Shown here piece by piece: positions 15,725 through 23,916 of a stretch of 42,923 bases of DNA. The notes beneath the pieces were generated by a model, which searched no databases, was not told the origin of the DNA, and worked only from the letters and a program-made list of their open reading frames with translations. Positions within the stretch are counted from its first letter, which is position 1. The number at the start of each line of letters is the position of its first letter. The position numbers were made by a program, and so were the translations under genes. This DNA comes from Verrucomicrobia bacterium UBA1629 (lineage in GTDB: Bacteria; Verrucomicrobiota; Kiritimatiellia; RFP12; UBA1067). The stretch covers positions 1-42,923 of the forward strand of contig DCMF01000117.1 in assembly GCA_002321305.1 (NCBI GenBank), in the 5' to 3' direction.

Positions 15725-16762
15725 TCAGCCCTTGTTCTTGATCGCCTTGATGAGCTTCGGGATGACGACGTTCAGGTCGCCGACGATGCCGTAGTGCGCG
15801 ACCTTGAAGATCGGCGCGTCCCTGTCGGTGTTGATCGCGATGATCTTCGCCGCGTCCTGCATGCCCGCGAGGTGCTGCACCGCGCCCGAAATGCCGCAGC
15901 TGACCATCAGGGCGGGACGCACCGTGACGCCCGTCTGGCCGATCTGCCGCTCGTGCTCGCAGTAGCCGAGATCGACCGCCGCGCGCGACCCGCCGACCGC
16001 GCCGCCCAGGACGGCCGCGAGGTCGTGCAGCAGCCTGAAGTTCTCCTTCGAGCCGACGCCCGCGCCGCCCGCGACGATGATGCGCGCGCCCTTCAGGTTG
16101 ACCTTCGAGACCTTGCGGACGATCTCCACGACCTCGACCGGAATCTCCACCCCGGCCAGGTGGGAGTCGTGGCGCTTGATTCGGTCATTCGAAAATTCGA
16201 CCATTCGATTATTTCTGTCCAACGGCTTCATCACGCCCTCGCGCACCGTCGCCATCTGCGGCCAGTGGCGCGCGTTGACGATCGTCGCGATGATGTTGCC
16301 GCCGAACGCCGGACGGATCTGGTGCAGGACGTTCGCGAACGTCTCGCCCGTCTTCCGGTCCGTGTAGTCGCCGATCTGGAGATCCGTGCAGTCCGCCGTG
16401 AGGCCGCAGCGCAGCGCGGACGCGACGGCCGGCGCGAGGTCGCGCCCCATGTGCGTCGCGCCGAAGATCAGGATCTGCGGCTGCTCTTCCTTGACGAGTT
16501 CGACGAGCGCATGGCGGTACGCCTTGCTGCGGAACACCTTGAGCGCCGGATCGTCGACGAGATGCACGACGTCCGCCCCGCCCGTGACGAGTTCCGCCGC
16601 CAGCGGCTCGACGCCTTCGCCCATCAGCACGGCGCCGACCTTGACGCCCAGCCTGTCCGCAAGCTCGCGCGCCTTGCCGAGCAGCTCGAACGGAATCTCG
16701 GCGAGCTTGCCCTCCTCCTGCTCCGCGAAGACCCAGACTTCACCCTTTGTTCTGTCGTTCAT
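15725..16762 (-). CDS. etfA: Electron transfer flavoprotein alpha subunit
   Basis: 345 residues. The FAD-binding C-terminal half is clear: IIVAGGAGVGSKENF, AAVDLGY, HERQIGQTGVTVRPALMVSCGISGAVQH, AINTDRDAPIFKVAHYGIVGDL. The N-terminal half has the usual ETF fold segments (ILIFGATHMGRDLAPAVASAL). It forms the ETF dimer with EtfB and takes electrons from the acyl-CoA dehydrogenase encoded next. Odd: residues about 183-197 (RNNRMVEFSNDRIKR) replace the short linker after GVMKP and are encoded by an AT-rich TCGAATGG-type repeat unlike the rest of the gene. The start is preceded by a repeat tract that supplies the AAGG ribosome site. Confidence 0.95.
   Translation of the reverse strand: MNDRTKGEVWVFAEQEEGKLAEIPFELLGKARELADRLGVKVGAVLMGEGVEPLAAELVTGGADVVHLVDDPALKVFRSKAYRHALVELVKEEQPQILIFGATHMGRDLAPAVASALRCGLTADCTDLQIGDYTDRKTGETFANVLHQIRPAFGGNIIATIVNARHWPQMATVREGVMKPLDRNNRMVEFSNDRIKRHDSHLAGVEIPVEVVEIVRKVSKVNLKGARIIVAGGAGVGSKENFRLLHDLAAVLGGAVGGSRAAVDLGYCEHERQIGQTGVTVRPALMVSCGISGAVQHLAGMQDAAKIIAINTDRDAPIFKVAHYGIVGDLNVVIPKLIKAIKNKG
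16172..16216 (-). repeat. In-frame microsatellite inside etfA
   Basis: On the minus strand, repeated TCGAAT-type units (TCGAATGG, TCGAATTT, TCGAATGA) interrupt GC-rich codons. Forty-five nucleotides keep the frame and encode a polar linker in EtfA. Confidence 0.7.
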
Positions 16763-16813
16763 GTTTCAAAACCTTCCAAACCTTCCAAACTTTCCAAACC
16801 TTCCAAACCTTCC
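16763..16813 (-). repeat. Microsatellite between etfB and etfA
   Basis: Six or so copies of GGAAGGTTT, with small variants, fill the whole 51-nt gap on the minus strand. The last GGAAGG lies about 11 nt before the etfA ATG, so the repeat appears to serve as the ribosome binding site. Confidence 0.8.
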
Positions 16814-17611
16814 CTACCCGATCGTATGCTCCGCGATGAGCTCCGCGACAAGACCGCCGATGCCCTCGTCCGTCGGGGCGACTTCCTTGAACGCGCCGCC
16901 CGCGAGGACGACGGACTGGATCTTGTTGACGCTCGTCGGCGAGCCCGCGAAGCCGCAGCGCGCGTCTTCGCAGCCGATCGCCGCGCAGTCGAGGACCTCC
17001 GGCTCCGCGTTCTTGTACTCCATGACGCGGCGCATCTGGAACGGACGCAGCGCGCCGAACTTCTCCGTCACGGTGAAGAGCGCGGGCAGCTTCGCGCGGC
17101 ACGTCTCGATGCCCGTGCCGATGTCGCGCGTCGCGATCGCGACGTCGCCGTCCATCTCCAGCCGCTCCAGGTAGGTGACGACCGCGCAGTCGAGCTTCTC
17201 GCCGATCTGCGGGCCGACCTGGGCCGTGTCGCCGTCAATCGCCTGGCGTCCGCAGAAGACGAGGTCGGGGCTGAACCGCTTCACCGCCTGCGAGAGGATG
17301 TAGCTCGTCGCGAGCGTGTCGGAGCCGGCGGCCTTGCGGTCGGTGACGAGCACCGCGCGGTCGGCCCCGCACATCAGCGCCTCGCGCAGGATCGCCTTCG
17401 CGGCGGGAAGGCCCATCGTGATGACGGTGACGGTGCCGCCGTAGGTCTCCTTGACCCACAGCGCGGCCTCGAGGGCGTTCTTGTCCTCGGGATTGAAGAT
17501 CGCGGGCAGCGCCGCGCGGTTGATCGTTCCGTCCGCCTTCATCGCCTCGCCCGTCACCTTCTGGGTGTCCGGGACCTGCTTGATGCAGACGACGCAGTTG
17601 TAGCTTTTCAT
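16814..17611 (-). CDS. etfB: Electron transfer flavoprotein beta subunit
   Basis: 265 residues. Beta-subunit features: NCVVCIKQVPDTQKVTG at the N-terminus, NPEDKNALEAALWVKE, VTVITMGLPAAKAILREALMCGADRAVLVTD, LSQAVKRFSPDLVFCGRQAIDGDTAQVGPQIGEKL, and the ETF-beta signature region ARDIGTGIETCRAKLPALFTV. It pairs with EtfA. It lies 34 nt after the purine permease gene and probably shares its promoter. The ribosome site is weak. Confidence 0.96.
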   Translation of the reverse strand: MKSYNCVVCIKQVPDTQKVTGEAMKADGTINRAALPAIFNPEDKNALEAALWVKETYGGTVTVITMGLPAAKAILREALMCGADRAVLVTDRKAAGSDTLATSYILSQAVKRFSPDLVFCGRQAIDGDTAQVGPQIGEKLDCAVVTYLERLEMDGDVAIATRDIGTGIETCRAKLPALFTVTEKFGALRPFQMRRVMEYKNAEPEVLDCAAIGCEDARCGFAGSPTSVNKIQSVVLAGGAFKEVAPTDEGIGGLVAELIAEHTIG

Positions 17612-17645
17612 GTTCAGCGTGTGCCGTGTTGCTTGTGAAATGGGA

Positions 17646-19052
17646 TTACATCAGCGCGTACTTTGCGATGAAGACGGCCGTCAGCACGTACATGATCCAG
17701 TGGACCTTCTTCGCCTTGCCCGCGATGAGGTTGACGAGCGTGTACGAGATGACGCCGGCCATGATGCCGTCGGAGATCGAGTAGGCGAACGGCATGAACG
17801 CGACCGTCAGGAACGCGGGGATCGCCTCGCTCGCGTCGCTGAAGTCGATCTCGGCGACGGACGAGAGCATCAGGTAGCCGACGACGATGAGCGCGGGGGC
17901 CGTCGCGAAGCCCGGAACTGCGAGGAACACCGGCGCGAAGACGAGCGCCGCGAGGAAGAGGACGGCCGTCGTGACGGCCGTGAGGCCCGTCTTGCCGCCC
18001 GCCATCACGCCCGAGGCGGACTCGACGTAGGTCGTCGTCGTGGACGTGCCGAACACCGCGCCGACCGAGGTCGCGATCGCGTCCGCGCAGAGCGCGCCGG
18101 AGATGCGCGGCAGCTTGCCCTCCTTCGTGAGGAAGCCGCCCTTCATCGAGACGCCGATCAGCGTCCCCAGCGTGTCGAAGAGGTCGACGAAGAAGAACGC
18201 GAACATGACGACGAAGAAGTCGAGCCCCTTGACGAGCGCCCAGCCCGCGTTCGGATCGCCCTTGTGCGTCCAGCCCGCCGGGTCGAAGACGGCGCAGCAG
18301 GTCGTCTTGAACTGCGCGAAGGAGTCGGCGATGCCCGCAAACGAGAGCGCCGGGTAGAGCGAGAAGTAGCCGGCCTTCGGATCGGGCACGTAGACGCCCG
18401 CCGCCTGCGCGGCCATGCCGAGGCCCCACGTCACGAAGATGCCGTAGAGGATCGCGCCCTTGACGTTGCGCGCCATCATGACGCCCGTGAGGATCGTGCC
18501 GAGGATCGCGAGCGTCGCGCAGATGCCCTGCGTGTGGAACGGCGCGTTCTTGAAGCTCATGAGGCCCACGAGAACCGCGTCGTTGTTGACGATGATCTTC
18601 GCCGTCTGCAGCGCGATGAAGCAGATGAAGAGGCCGATGCCGGCCGCCACCGCCTTCTTCAGCGTGAACGGGATGCAGTTGAAGATCGCCTCGCGGACGG
18701 GCGTCAGGGAGAGCGCGAGAAAGACGAGGCCCTCCACGAACACCGCGAGCAGCGCGAACTGCCAGCTGTAGCCCATGCCGAGGCAGACGCCGAAGGTGAG
18801 GAAGGCGTTGAGGCCCATGCCCGGCGCGAGCGCAAACGGATAGTTCGAGAGGGCCGCCATGAGGACGGTGCCGACGAACGCGGCGAGGCACGTCGCGACG
18901 AAGACGCCGCCGCGCGGGATGCCCGCGATCGAGAGGATGTTCGGGTTCACGGCGAGGATGTACGCCATCGTCATGAACGTGGTGAGGCCGGCGACGAGTT
19001 CGGTCTTGACCGTTGTCCTGTTCTCGTCGAGCCTGAATAGTTTCTTGAGCAT
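17646..19052 (-). CDS. AzgA-type NCS2 purine permease
   Basis: 468 residues with about 13 transmembrane helices. It matches the AzgA (guanine/hypoxanthine/adenine) branch of NCS2 transporters: TELVAGLTTFMTMAYILAVNP at the N-terminus, GGVFVATCLAAFVGTVLMA, LAPGMGLNAFLTF, FFFVDLFDTLGTLIGV (a family signature) and GTSTTTTYVESASGVMAGGKTGLTAV. It imports purine bases with protons. AAGGAACAACATG marks the start. It heads the operon with etfB, etfA and the acyl-CoA dehydrogenase; the functional link between purine uptake and acyl-CoA oxidation is unclear. No purine riboswitch was seen in the 67-nt leader. Confidence 0.93.
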   Translation of the reverse strand: MLKKLFRLDENRTTVKTELVAGLTTFMTMAYILAVNPNILSIAGIPRGGVFVATCLAAFVGTVLMAALSNYPFALAPGMGLNAFLTFGVCLGMGYSWQFALLAVFVEGLVFLALSLTPVREAIFNCIPFTLKKAVAAGIGLFICFIALQTAKIIVNNDAVLVGLMSFKNAPFHTQGICATLAILGTILTGVMMARNVKGAILYGIFVTWGLGMAAQAAGVYVPDPKAGYFSLYPALSFAGIADSFAQFKTTCCAVFDPAGWTHKGDPNAGWALVKGLDFFVVMFAFFFVDLFDTLGTLIGVSMKGGFLTKEGKLPRISGALCADAIATSVGAVFGTSTTTTYVESASGVMAGGKTGLTAVTTAVLFLAALVFAPVFLAVPGFATAPALIVVGYLMLSSVAEIDFSDASEAIPAFLTVAFMPFAYSISDGIMAGVISYTLVNLIAGKAKKVHWIMYVLTAVFIAKYALM

Positions 19053-19119
19053 GTTGTTCCTTGTTTTGATCGTTGACTGATTTGCGATGAAATGTCCTCG
19101 TCCCCCAACGGGGCGGCGT

Positions 19120-19149
19120 ATTCTACCAAAAGGGAGTCCGCCCCGTCAA
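19120..19149 (-). promoter_or_regulatory. Promoter of the purine permease-etf-acd operon
   Basis: On the minus strand TTGACG (19144-19149), an 18-nt spacer and TAGAAT (19120-19125) within TTTTGGTAGAATACGCC. A small CCCCGTTGGGG hairpin lies in the leader. Confidence 0.75.
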
Positions 19150-19165
19150 TTGCGGCCCGTTCCGT

Positions 19166-20935
19166 TCAGAACAGCCCGCGCACCTTGCCCGTCTCGACGT
19201 CGACGTCGACGCGGCGGAAGGCCGGCGAGGCAGACGTGCCCGGCATGAGCTTGATCTCGCCCGCGACCGGGACGATCAGCCCCGCGCCCTGGTAGAGCAG
19301 GACGTCCCGCACCGGCAGGCGCCAGCCCTTCGGCCGCCCCAGCAGGTTCGGGTCGTGCGAGAGCGAATACTGCGTCTTCGCCATGCAGACCGGCAAGTGC
19401 GCCGTCCCGGGGTTCGCCTGGAACGCCGCGAGCTTTTCCGCCGCCTGAGGTTCGTAGTCGACGCCATCGCCGCCGTAGATCTCCCTGACCTGCTTCTCGA
19501 TGCGATCCTTCAGCGGCTCGGCGAGATCGCAGAGATACGCGAAGTCGTTCGGCGCGTCACACGCCGCAATGACCGCCTTGGCGAGGTCGAGCGCGCCTTC
19601 GCCGCCCTTGAGCCAGTGGTCGGAGACGGCAAACGCCGCGCCCGCGCGCTCCGCGACCGTGCGGACGAGCGCGCGCTCGGCCGGCGTGTCGGTGCAGAAG
19701 GCGTTGAGGCAGACGACGGGCTGGACGCCCGCGCGGCGGATGATGTCGATGTGCGCGAGCAGGTTGTCGCACCCCTTTTCGAGGAGCGCCAGGTTCTCCG
19801 TCGTGTAGGCCGGGTCGAGCGGCAGCCCCGCCTTGACCTTCGGCGCGCCGCCGTGCGCCTTCAGCGCGCGCACCGTCGCGACCAGCACGACCGCGTCGGG
19901 CTTCAGTCCCGAACAGCGGCACTTGATGTTCCAGAACTTCTCGAAGCCCATGTCGGACGCGAAGCCGCTCTCCGTGACGACGTAGTCGCCGAGCGCACAG
20001 GCGAGACGGTCGGCGACGACCGAGTTCTGCCCGATCGCGATGTTCGCGAACGGCCCCGCGTGGACGAACATCGGCTGGCCTTCGAGCGACTGCATCAGCG
20101 TCGGCTTGATCGCGTTCACGAGCAGCGCGCACATCGCGCCGTCGACCTCCAGATCCTTTGTCGTGACGGGCGCACCAGCCTTCGAGTAGGCGACGATGAT
20201 CTTCGACAGGCGTTCGCGCAGGTCCTTCAGGCCCGACGCCATCGCGAGAATCGCCATGACCTCCGAGGCGACCGTGATGTAGAAGCCGGACGCGCACGTG
20301 TAGCCGTCAAGCTTGCCGCCCTTGCCGATCTCGATGTTGCGAAGCCCCTGCGCGCAGAAGTCCATCGCCCAGCGGAACTGGATGCGGTTCTCGTCGACGT
20401 CGAGGCGCTTGAGGCCGCGTTCGGCGAGCCAGGCGTCGTCGTGGTTGCGCTCGTGCTGCATGCGCGCGTTGAGGGCGACCATCGCGAGGTTGTTCGCGTT
20501 CGTCACCGCGTCGATGTCGCCCGTGAGGCCGAGCGAGAGCGACGTGAGCGGCACGACCTGCGCAAGCCCGCCGCCAGCGGCGGAGCCCTTGATGTTGAAG
20601 GTCGGCCCGCCCGACGGCTGGCGCACGCAGCCGATCACCTTCTTGCCGAGCCGGCCGAGCCCCTCGACGAGGCCGAGGGTCGTCGTCGTCTTGCCTTCGC
20701 CGAGGGCGGTCGGCGTGATCGCCGTCACGTCGATGTACTTGGCCTTCCGGCCCGCGCCCACGCGCTTCAGGACCTTCGTCACGTCCACCTTCGCAAGGAA
20801 CTTCCCGTAGGCGTCCCACTCGCCGTCCCGGATGCCGAGCTCCTGCACGAGGTCGGCGGCGGGCCTCAGGTTCGCCTCGGCCGCCTCGGCAATCTGCCAG
20901 TCCTTCATCTTCGTCGGGTCAAGCTGCATCGTCAT
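19166..20935 (-). CDS. fhs: Formate--tetrahydrofolate ligase
   Basis: 589 residues from the ATG at 20935; ATGs at 20953/20956 and 20929 are also possible. It makes 10-formyl-THF from formate, THF and ATP in one-carbon or Wood-Ljungdahl metabolism. Motifs: ITPTALGEGKTTTTLGL (ATP site, about 72-88), VRQPSGGPTFNIKGSAAGGG, LTGDIDAVTNANNLAMVALNARMQHE, MFVHAGPFANIAIGQNSVVAD and a C-terminal AGEIKLMPG. AAGGGAAAGGG just upstream is the ribosome site. It lies directly behind the V-ATPase B gene and probably shares its transcript. Confidence 0.97.
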   Translation of the reverse strand: MTMQLDPTKMKDWQIAEAAEANLRPAADLVQELGIRDGEWDAYGKFLAKVDVTKVLKRVGAGRKAKYIDVTAITPTALGEGKTTTTLGLVEGLGRLGKKVIGCVRQPSGGPTFNIKGSAAGGGLAQVVPLTSLSLGLTGDIDAVTNANNLAMVALNARMQHERNHDDAWLAERGLKRLDVDENRIQFRWAMDFCAQGLRNIEIGKGGKLDGYTCASGFYITVASEVMAILAMASGLKDLRERLSKIIVAYSKAGAPVTTKDLEVDGAMCALLVNAIKPTLMQSLEGQPMFVHAGPFANIAIGQNSVVADRLACALGDYVVTESGFASDMGFEKFWNIKCRCSGLKPDAVVLVATVRALKAHGGAPKVKAGLPLDPAYTTENLALLEKGCDNLLAHIDIIRRAGVQPVVCLNAFCTDTPAERALVRTVAERAGAAFAVSDHWLKGGEGALDLAKAVIAACDAPNDFAYLCDLAEPLKDRIEKQVREIYGGDGVDYEPQAAEKLAAFQANPGTAHLPVCMAKTQYSLSHDPNLLGRPKGWRLPVRDVLLYQGAGLIVPVAGEIKLMPGTSASPAFRRVDVDVETGKVRGLF

Positions 20936-20952
20936 TCCCTTTCCCTTGTTCA

Positions 20953-22254
20953 TCATTTCGTCGGCCAGAACTTGTCCGCGAGCTTGGACGGGATGCCGAC
21001 CTCGCCCTTCTCGAAGTTGTCGGCGAGGATCTTCCAGCCGAGGTCGAGCGCCCGCTCCAGCGGGATGTTGACGGACAGGTCCATCATCTCGCGCTCGAAG
21101 TCCGCCCCGTACTTGAGGAGCTTCTGGTCCCACGCGCTCATCCTGAAGCCCATCGACTGCTTCTCGACCGTCTCCTTGTACTGCGCGTAGAGCTTGATCA
21201 TCGCGTCCATCACCGTGCGGTGGTCCTCCCGCGTCGCCTTGTTGACCTGCTGCTTCAGGCGCGAGAGCGAGCCGAACGGCTCGATGCGCCCGTTCTTCAG
21301 GTAGAACTGGCCCTCGGTGATGTAGCCCGTGTTGTCCGGCACCGGGTGCGTGACGTCGTCGCCCGGCATCGTCGTCACGGCGAGAATCGTGATCGAGCCC
21401 GCGCCGTCGAAGTCCACCGCCTTCTCGTAGCGCGCGGCGAGCTGCGAGTAGAGGTCGCCCGGATAGCCGCGGTTCGAGGGGATCTGCTCCATCGTGATCG
21501 CGATCTCCTTCATCGCGTCCGCGAACGACGTCATGTCCGTCAGGAGCACGAGCACGTTCTTCCCCTCCAGCGCGAACTTCTCCGCGACGGCGAGCGAGAC
21601 GTCCGGGACGAGCATGCACTCGACCGTCGGGTCCGCCGCCGTGTGGACGAACATGACCGTCTTCGCGAGCGCGCCGGACTGGTCGAGCGTCGAGCGGAAC
21701 TTCAGGTACTCGTCGTACTTGAGGCCCATGCCGCCGATGACGATCACGTCCGAGTCGGCCTGCAGCGCGATGCGCGCGAGAAGCTCGTTGTACGGCTCGC
21801 CCGCCCGCGCGAAGATCGGCAGCTTCTGCGACTTCACGAGCGAGTTGAAAAGGTCGATCATCGGGATGTTCGTGCGCACCATCTCGTGCGGCATGATGCG
21901 CTTCGCCGGGTTCACCGACGGCTGGCCGATCGGCGACATCTCGCCCTCGATCGCCGGGCCGCCGTCGCGCGGCACACCCGCGCCGGTGAACGCGCGCCCC
22001 AGGAGGTCGTGCGAAAAGGGGACCTTCATCGTCTCGCCGAGGAAGCGGACGCGCGCGGCCGTGTCGACGCCGCGCGCCCCGGCGAAGATCTGCAGCGTCA
22101 CGCTGTCGCCATCGAGCTTGATGACCTGCGCGAGGGACGTGCCCGCGCGCGACTCGACTTCGGCGATCTCGTTGTACTTCACGCCCTCGGCGCGAAGCGT
22201 GGCGACCGAGCCCGACAGGGCGTCGATCCTATGGTACACCTTGTTGTTGAACAT
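20953..22254 (-). CDS. V/A-type ATP synthase subunit B, without other ATPase genes nearby
   Basis: 433 residues. The non-catalytic nucleotide-binding B subunit of V/A-type ATPases is recognisable by GRAFTGAGVPRDGGP, GEMSPIGQPSVNPAKRIMPHEMVRTNIPMIDLFNSLVKSQKLPIF, LLTDMTSFADAMKEI, EQIPSNRGYPGDLYSQLAARYEKA and a C-terminal helical domain. Like other B subunits it lacks a canonical Walker A loop. None of subunits A, C, D, E, F, I or K is in this 43 kb window, which is unusual because these genes normally form one operon. The start is an ATG 7 nt after TATAAT, predicting a leaderless mRNA. It is followed by fhs. Confidence 0.93.
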   Translation of the reverse strand: MFNNKVYHRIDALSGSVATLRAEGVKYNEIAEVESRAGTSLAQVIKLDGDSVTLQIFAGARGVDTAARVRFLGETMKVPFSHDLLGRAFTGAGVPRDGGPAIEGEMSPIGQPSVNPAKRIMPHEMVRTNIPMIDLFNSLVKSQKLPIFARAGEPYNELLARIALQADSDVIVIGGMGLKYDEYLKFRSTLDQSGALAKTVMFVHTAADPTVECMLVPDVSLAVAEKFALEGKNVLVLLTDMTSFADAMKEIAITMEQIPSNRGYPGDLYSQLAARYEKAVDFDGAGSITILAVTTMPGDDVTHPVPDNTGYITEGQFYLKNGRIEPFGSLSRLKQQVNKATREDHRTVMDAMIKLYAQYKETVEKQSMGFRMSAWDQKLLKYGADFEREMMDLSVNIPLERALDLGWKILADNFEKGEVGIPSKLADKFWPTK

Positions 22255-22261
22255 GGGTCGA

Positions 22262-22291
22262 ATTATACCACAAATCCTCAGCCGACTTCAA
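22262..22291 (-). promoter_or_regulatory. Promoter of the V-ATPase B-fhs unit, predicted leaderless
   Basis: On the minus strand TTGAAG (22286-22291), an 18-nt spacer ending in TGG and TATAAT (22262-22267). Seven nucleotides separate the -10 from the ATG. Confidence 0.8.
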
Positions 22292-22299
22292 ACCGCCGC

Positions 22300-23916
22300 T
22301 CAGCGGCCGACCGCCGCGCGGTAGCGGGCGATGAGCTGGTTCGTCGAGGCGTCATGCCGCCCCGACGCCTCCTTGGCCGTGAGGTCGGAGAGGACGCCCT
22401 TCGCGAGCACCTTGCCGAGCTGCACGCCCCACTGGTCGAACGAGTAGACGTTCAGGATCACGCCCTGCACGAAGACCTTGTGCTCGTAGAGCGCGATGAG
22501 CGCGCCAAGCGTCTCGGGCGTCAGCTCGTCGCAGAGCAGCGTGTTCGTCGGACGGTTCCCCTCGAACGTCTTGAACGGCACGAGGCTCTCCGGCACGCCC
22601 TCCTCGCGGCACTGCTCGGCCGTCTTGCCGAACGCGAGCGCCTCCGTCTGCGCGAAGAGGTTCGCCATCAGCTTGTCGTGCAGGTCGCCGATCGGGTTGT
22701 GCGTCCGGCAGCAGCCGATGAAGTCGCACGGGATGAGGTGCGTGCCCTGGTGGATGAGCTGGTAGAACGAGTGCTGCCCGTTCGTGCCCGGCTCGCCCCA
22801 TTCGATCGGACCCGTCTCGCGGTCGACGACGTTCCCGTCCCGGTCGACGCCCTTGCCGTTCGACTCCATGTCCATCTGCTGGAGGTACGCCGGGAAGCGC
22901 GCAAGGTACTGGTCGTAGGGAAGGCAGCAGTACGTCTCCGCCCCATAGCCGTTCGAGTAGAGGATGCCGAGGAGCGCGAGGACGACCGGCATGTTCCGCT
23001 CCAGCTTCGCCGTGCGGAAGTGCTTGTCCATCTTCCAGTAGCCCTTCAGGAACTTCGCGTAGTTCGCGCGCCCGATCGCGATCATGAGCGACAGGCCGAT
23101 CGCCGAGGGCAGCGAGTAGCGGCCGCCCACCCAGTCCCAGAACGGGAACATGTTCGCGGGGCTGATGCCGAACGCGGCGACCTCCTTCGCCGCCGTCGAG
23201 AGCGCGACGAAGTGCTTCGCGACGGCCTTCTCGTCGCCGAGCGCCTTCACGAGCCAGTCCTTCGCCGCCTCGGCGTTGGACATCGTCTCCTGCGTCGTGA
23301 ACGTCTTCGAGGCGACGATGAACAGCGTCTCGGCCGGCTTCACCTGCCGCAGCGTCTCGGCGAGGTGCGTCGAGTCGACGTTCGAGACGAAGAAGAACTT
23401 CAGCGTCCGCTTCGCATAGGGCGTGAGCGCGAAGTTCGCCATGACGGGGCCGAGGTCGGAGCCGCCGATGCCGATGTTGACGACGTACCGGATGCGCTTG
23501 CCCGTGAAGCCGCGCCACTTGCCCTGCCGCACGAGGTCGGAGAAGTCGCCCATCTGCATCAGGACCGCGCGCACGTCGGGCATCACGTCCCGGCCGTCCA
23601 CGAACACCTGCGCCTTCGGGTCGCAGTTGCGGAGCGCCGTGTGCAGCACCGCGCGGCCTTCGGTCGCGTTGATCTTCTCGCCCGTGAACATCCGCTCGAT
23701 CTCGGCCTTGAGGTTCGAGGCCTCGGCGAGCTTCACGAGCGCCTTCATCACGTCGCGGTCGATGCGGTTCTTCGAGTAGTCGAGGAACCAGCCCGCCGCC
23801 TCGAGGGAGAACGTCGCCGCGCGCGCGGGGTCCTCCGCAAAGAGCTCCTTGATCGTCTTCCGGGACGAGCGCGTCATCGCCTCGTCGAGATGCTGCCATT
23901 TGTCAGTGTTGTTCAT
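22300..23916 (-). CDS. pgi: Glucose-6-phosphate isomerase
   Basis: 538 residues, normal for the long bacterial/eukaryotic PGI type. It interconverts glucose-6-phosphate and fructose-6-phosphate. Motifs: NIGIGGSDLGPVM, FVSNVDSTHLAE, SKTFTTQETM, WDWVGGRYSLPSAIGL, and the PGI signature GPIEWGEPGTNGQHSFYQLI with the catalytic Glu and His, then GVQLGKVLA near the end. Its ATG overlaps the ruvB stop by 14 nt, so it is coupled to ruvB. Confidence 0.98.
   Translation of the reverse strand: MNNTDKWQHLDEAMTRSSRKTIKELFAEDPARAATFSLEAAGWFLDYSKNRIDRDVMKALVKLAEASNLKAEIERMFTGEKINATEGRAVLHTALRNCDPKAQVFVDGRDVMPDVRAVLMQMGDFSDLVRQGKWRGFTGKRIRYVVNIGIGGSDLGPVMANFALTPYAKRTLKFFFVSNVDSTHLAETLRQVKPAETLFIVASKTFTTQETMSNAEAAKDWLVKALGDEKAVAKHFVALSTAAKEVAAFGISPANMFPFWDWVGGRYSLPSAIGLSLMIAIGRANYAKFLKGYWKMDKHFRTAKLERNMPVVLALLGILYSNGYGAETYCCLPYDQYLARFPAYLQQMDMESNGKGVDRDGNVVDRETGPIEWGEPGTNGQHSFYQLIHQGTHLIPCDFIGCCRTHNPIGDLHDKLMANLFAQTEALAFGKTAEQCREEGVPESLVPFKTFEGNRPTNTLLCDELTPETLGALIALYEHKVFVQGVILNVYSFDQWGVQLGKVLAKGVLSDLTAKEASGRHDASTNQLIARYRAAVGR

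Noticed and set aside
19053..19119. Purine riboswitch in the leader of the purine permease gene
   Set aside because: The 67-nt leader lacks the conserved purine-aptamer core; only a tiny CCCC/GGGG hairpin is visible.
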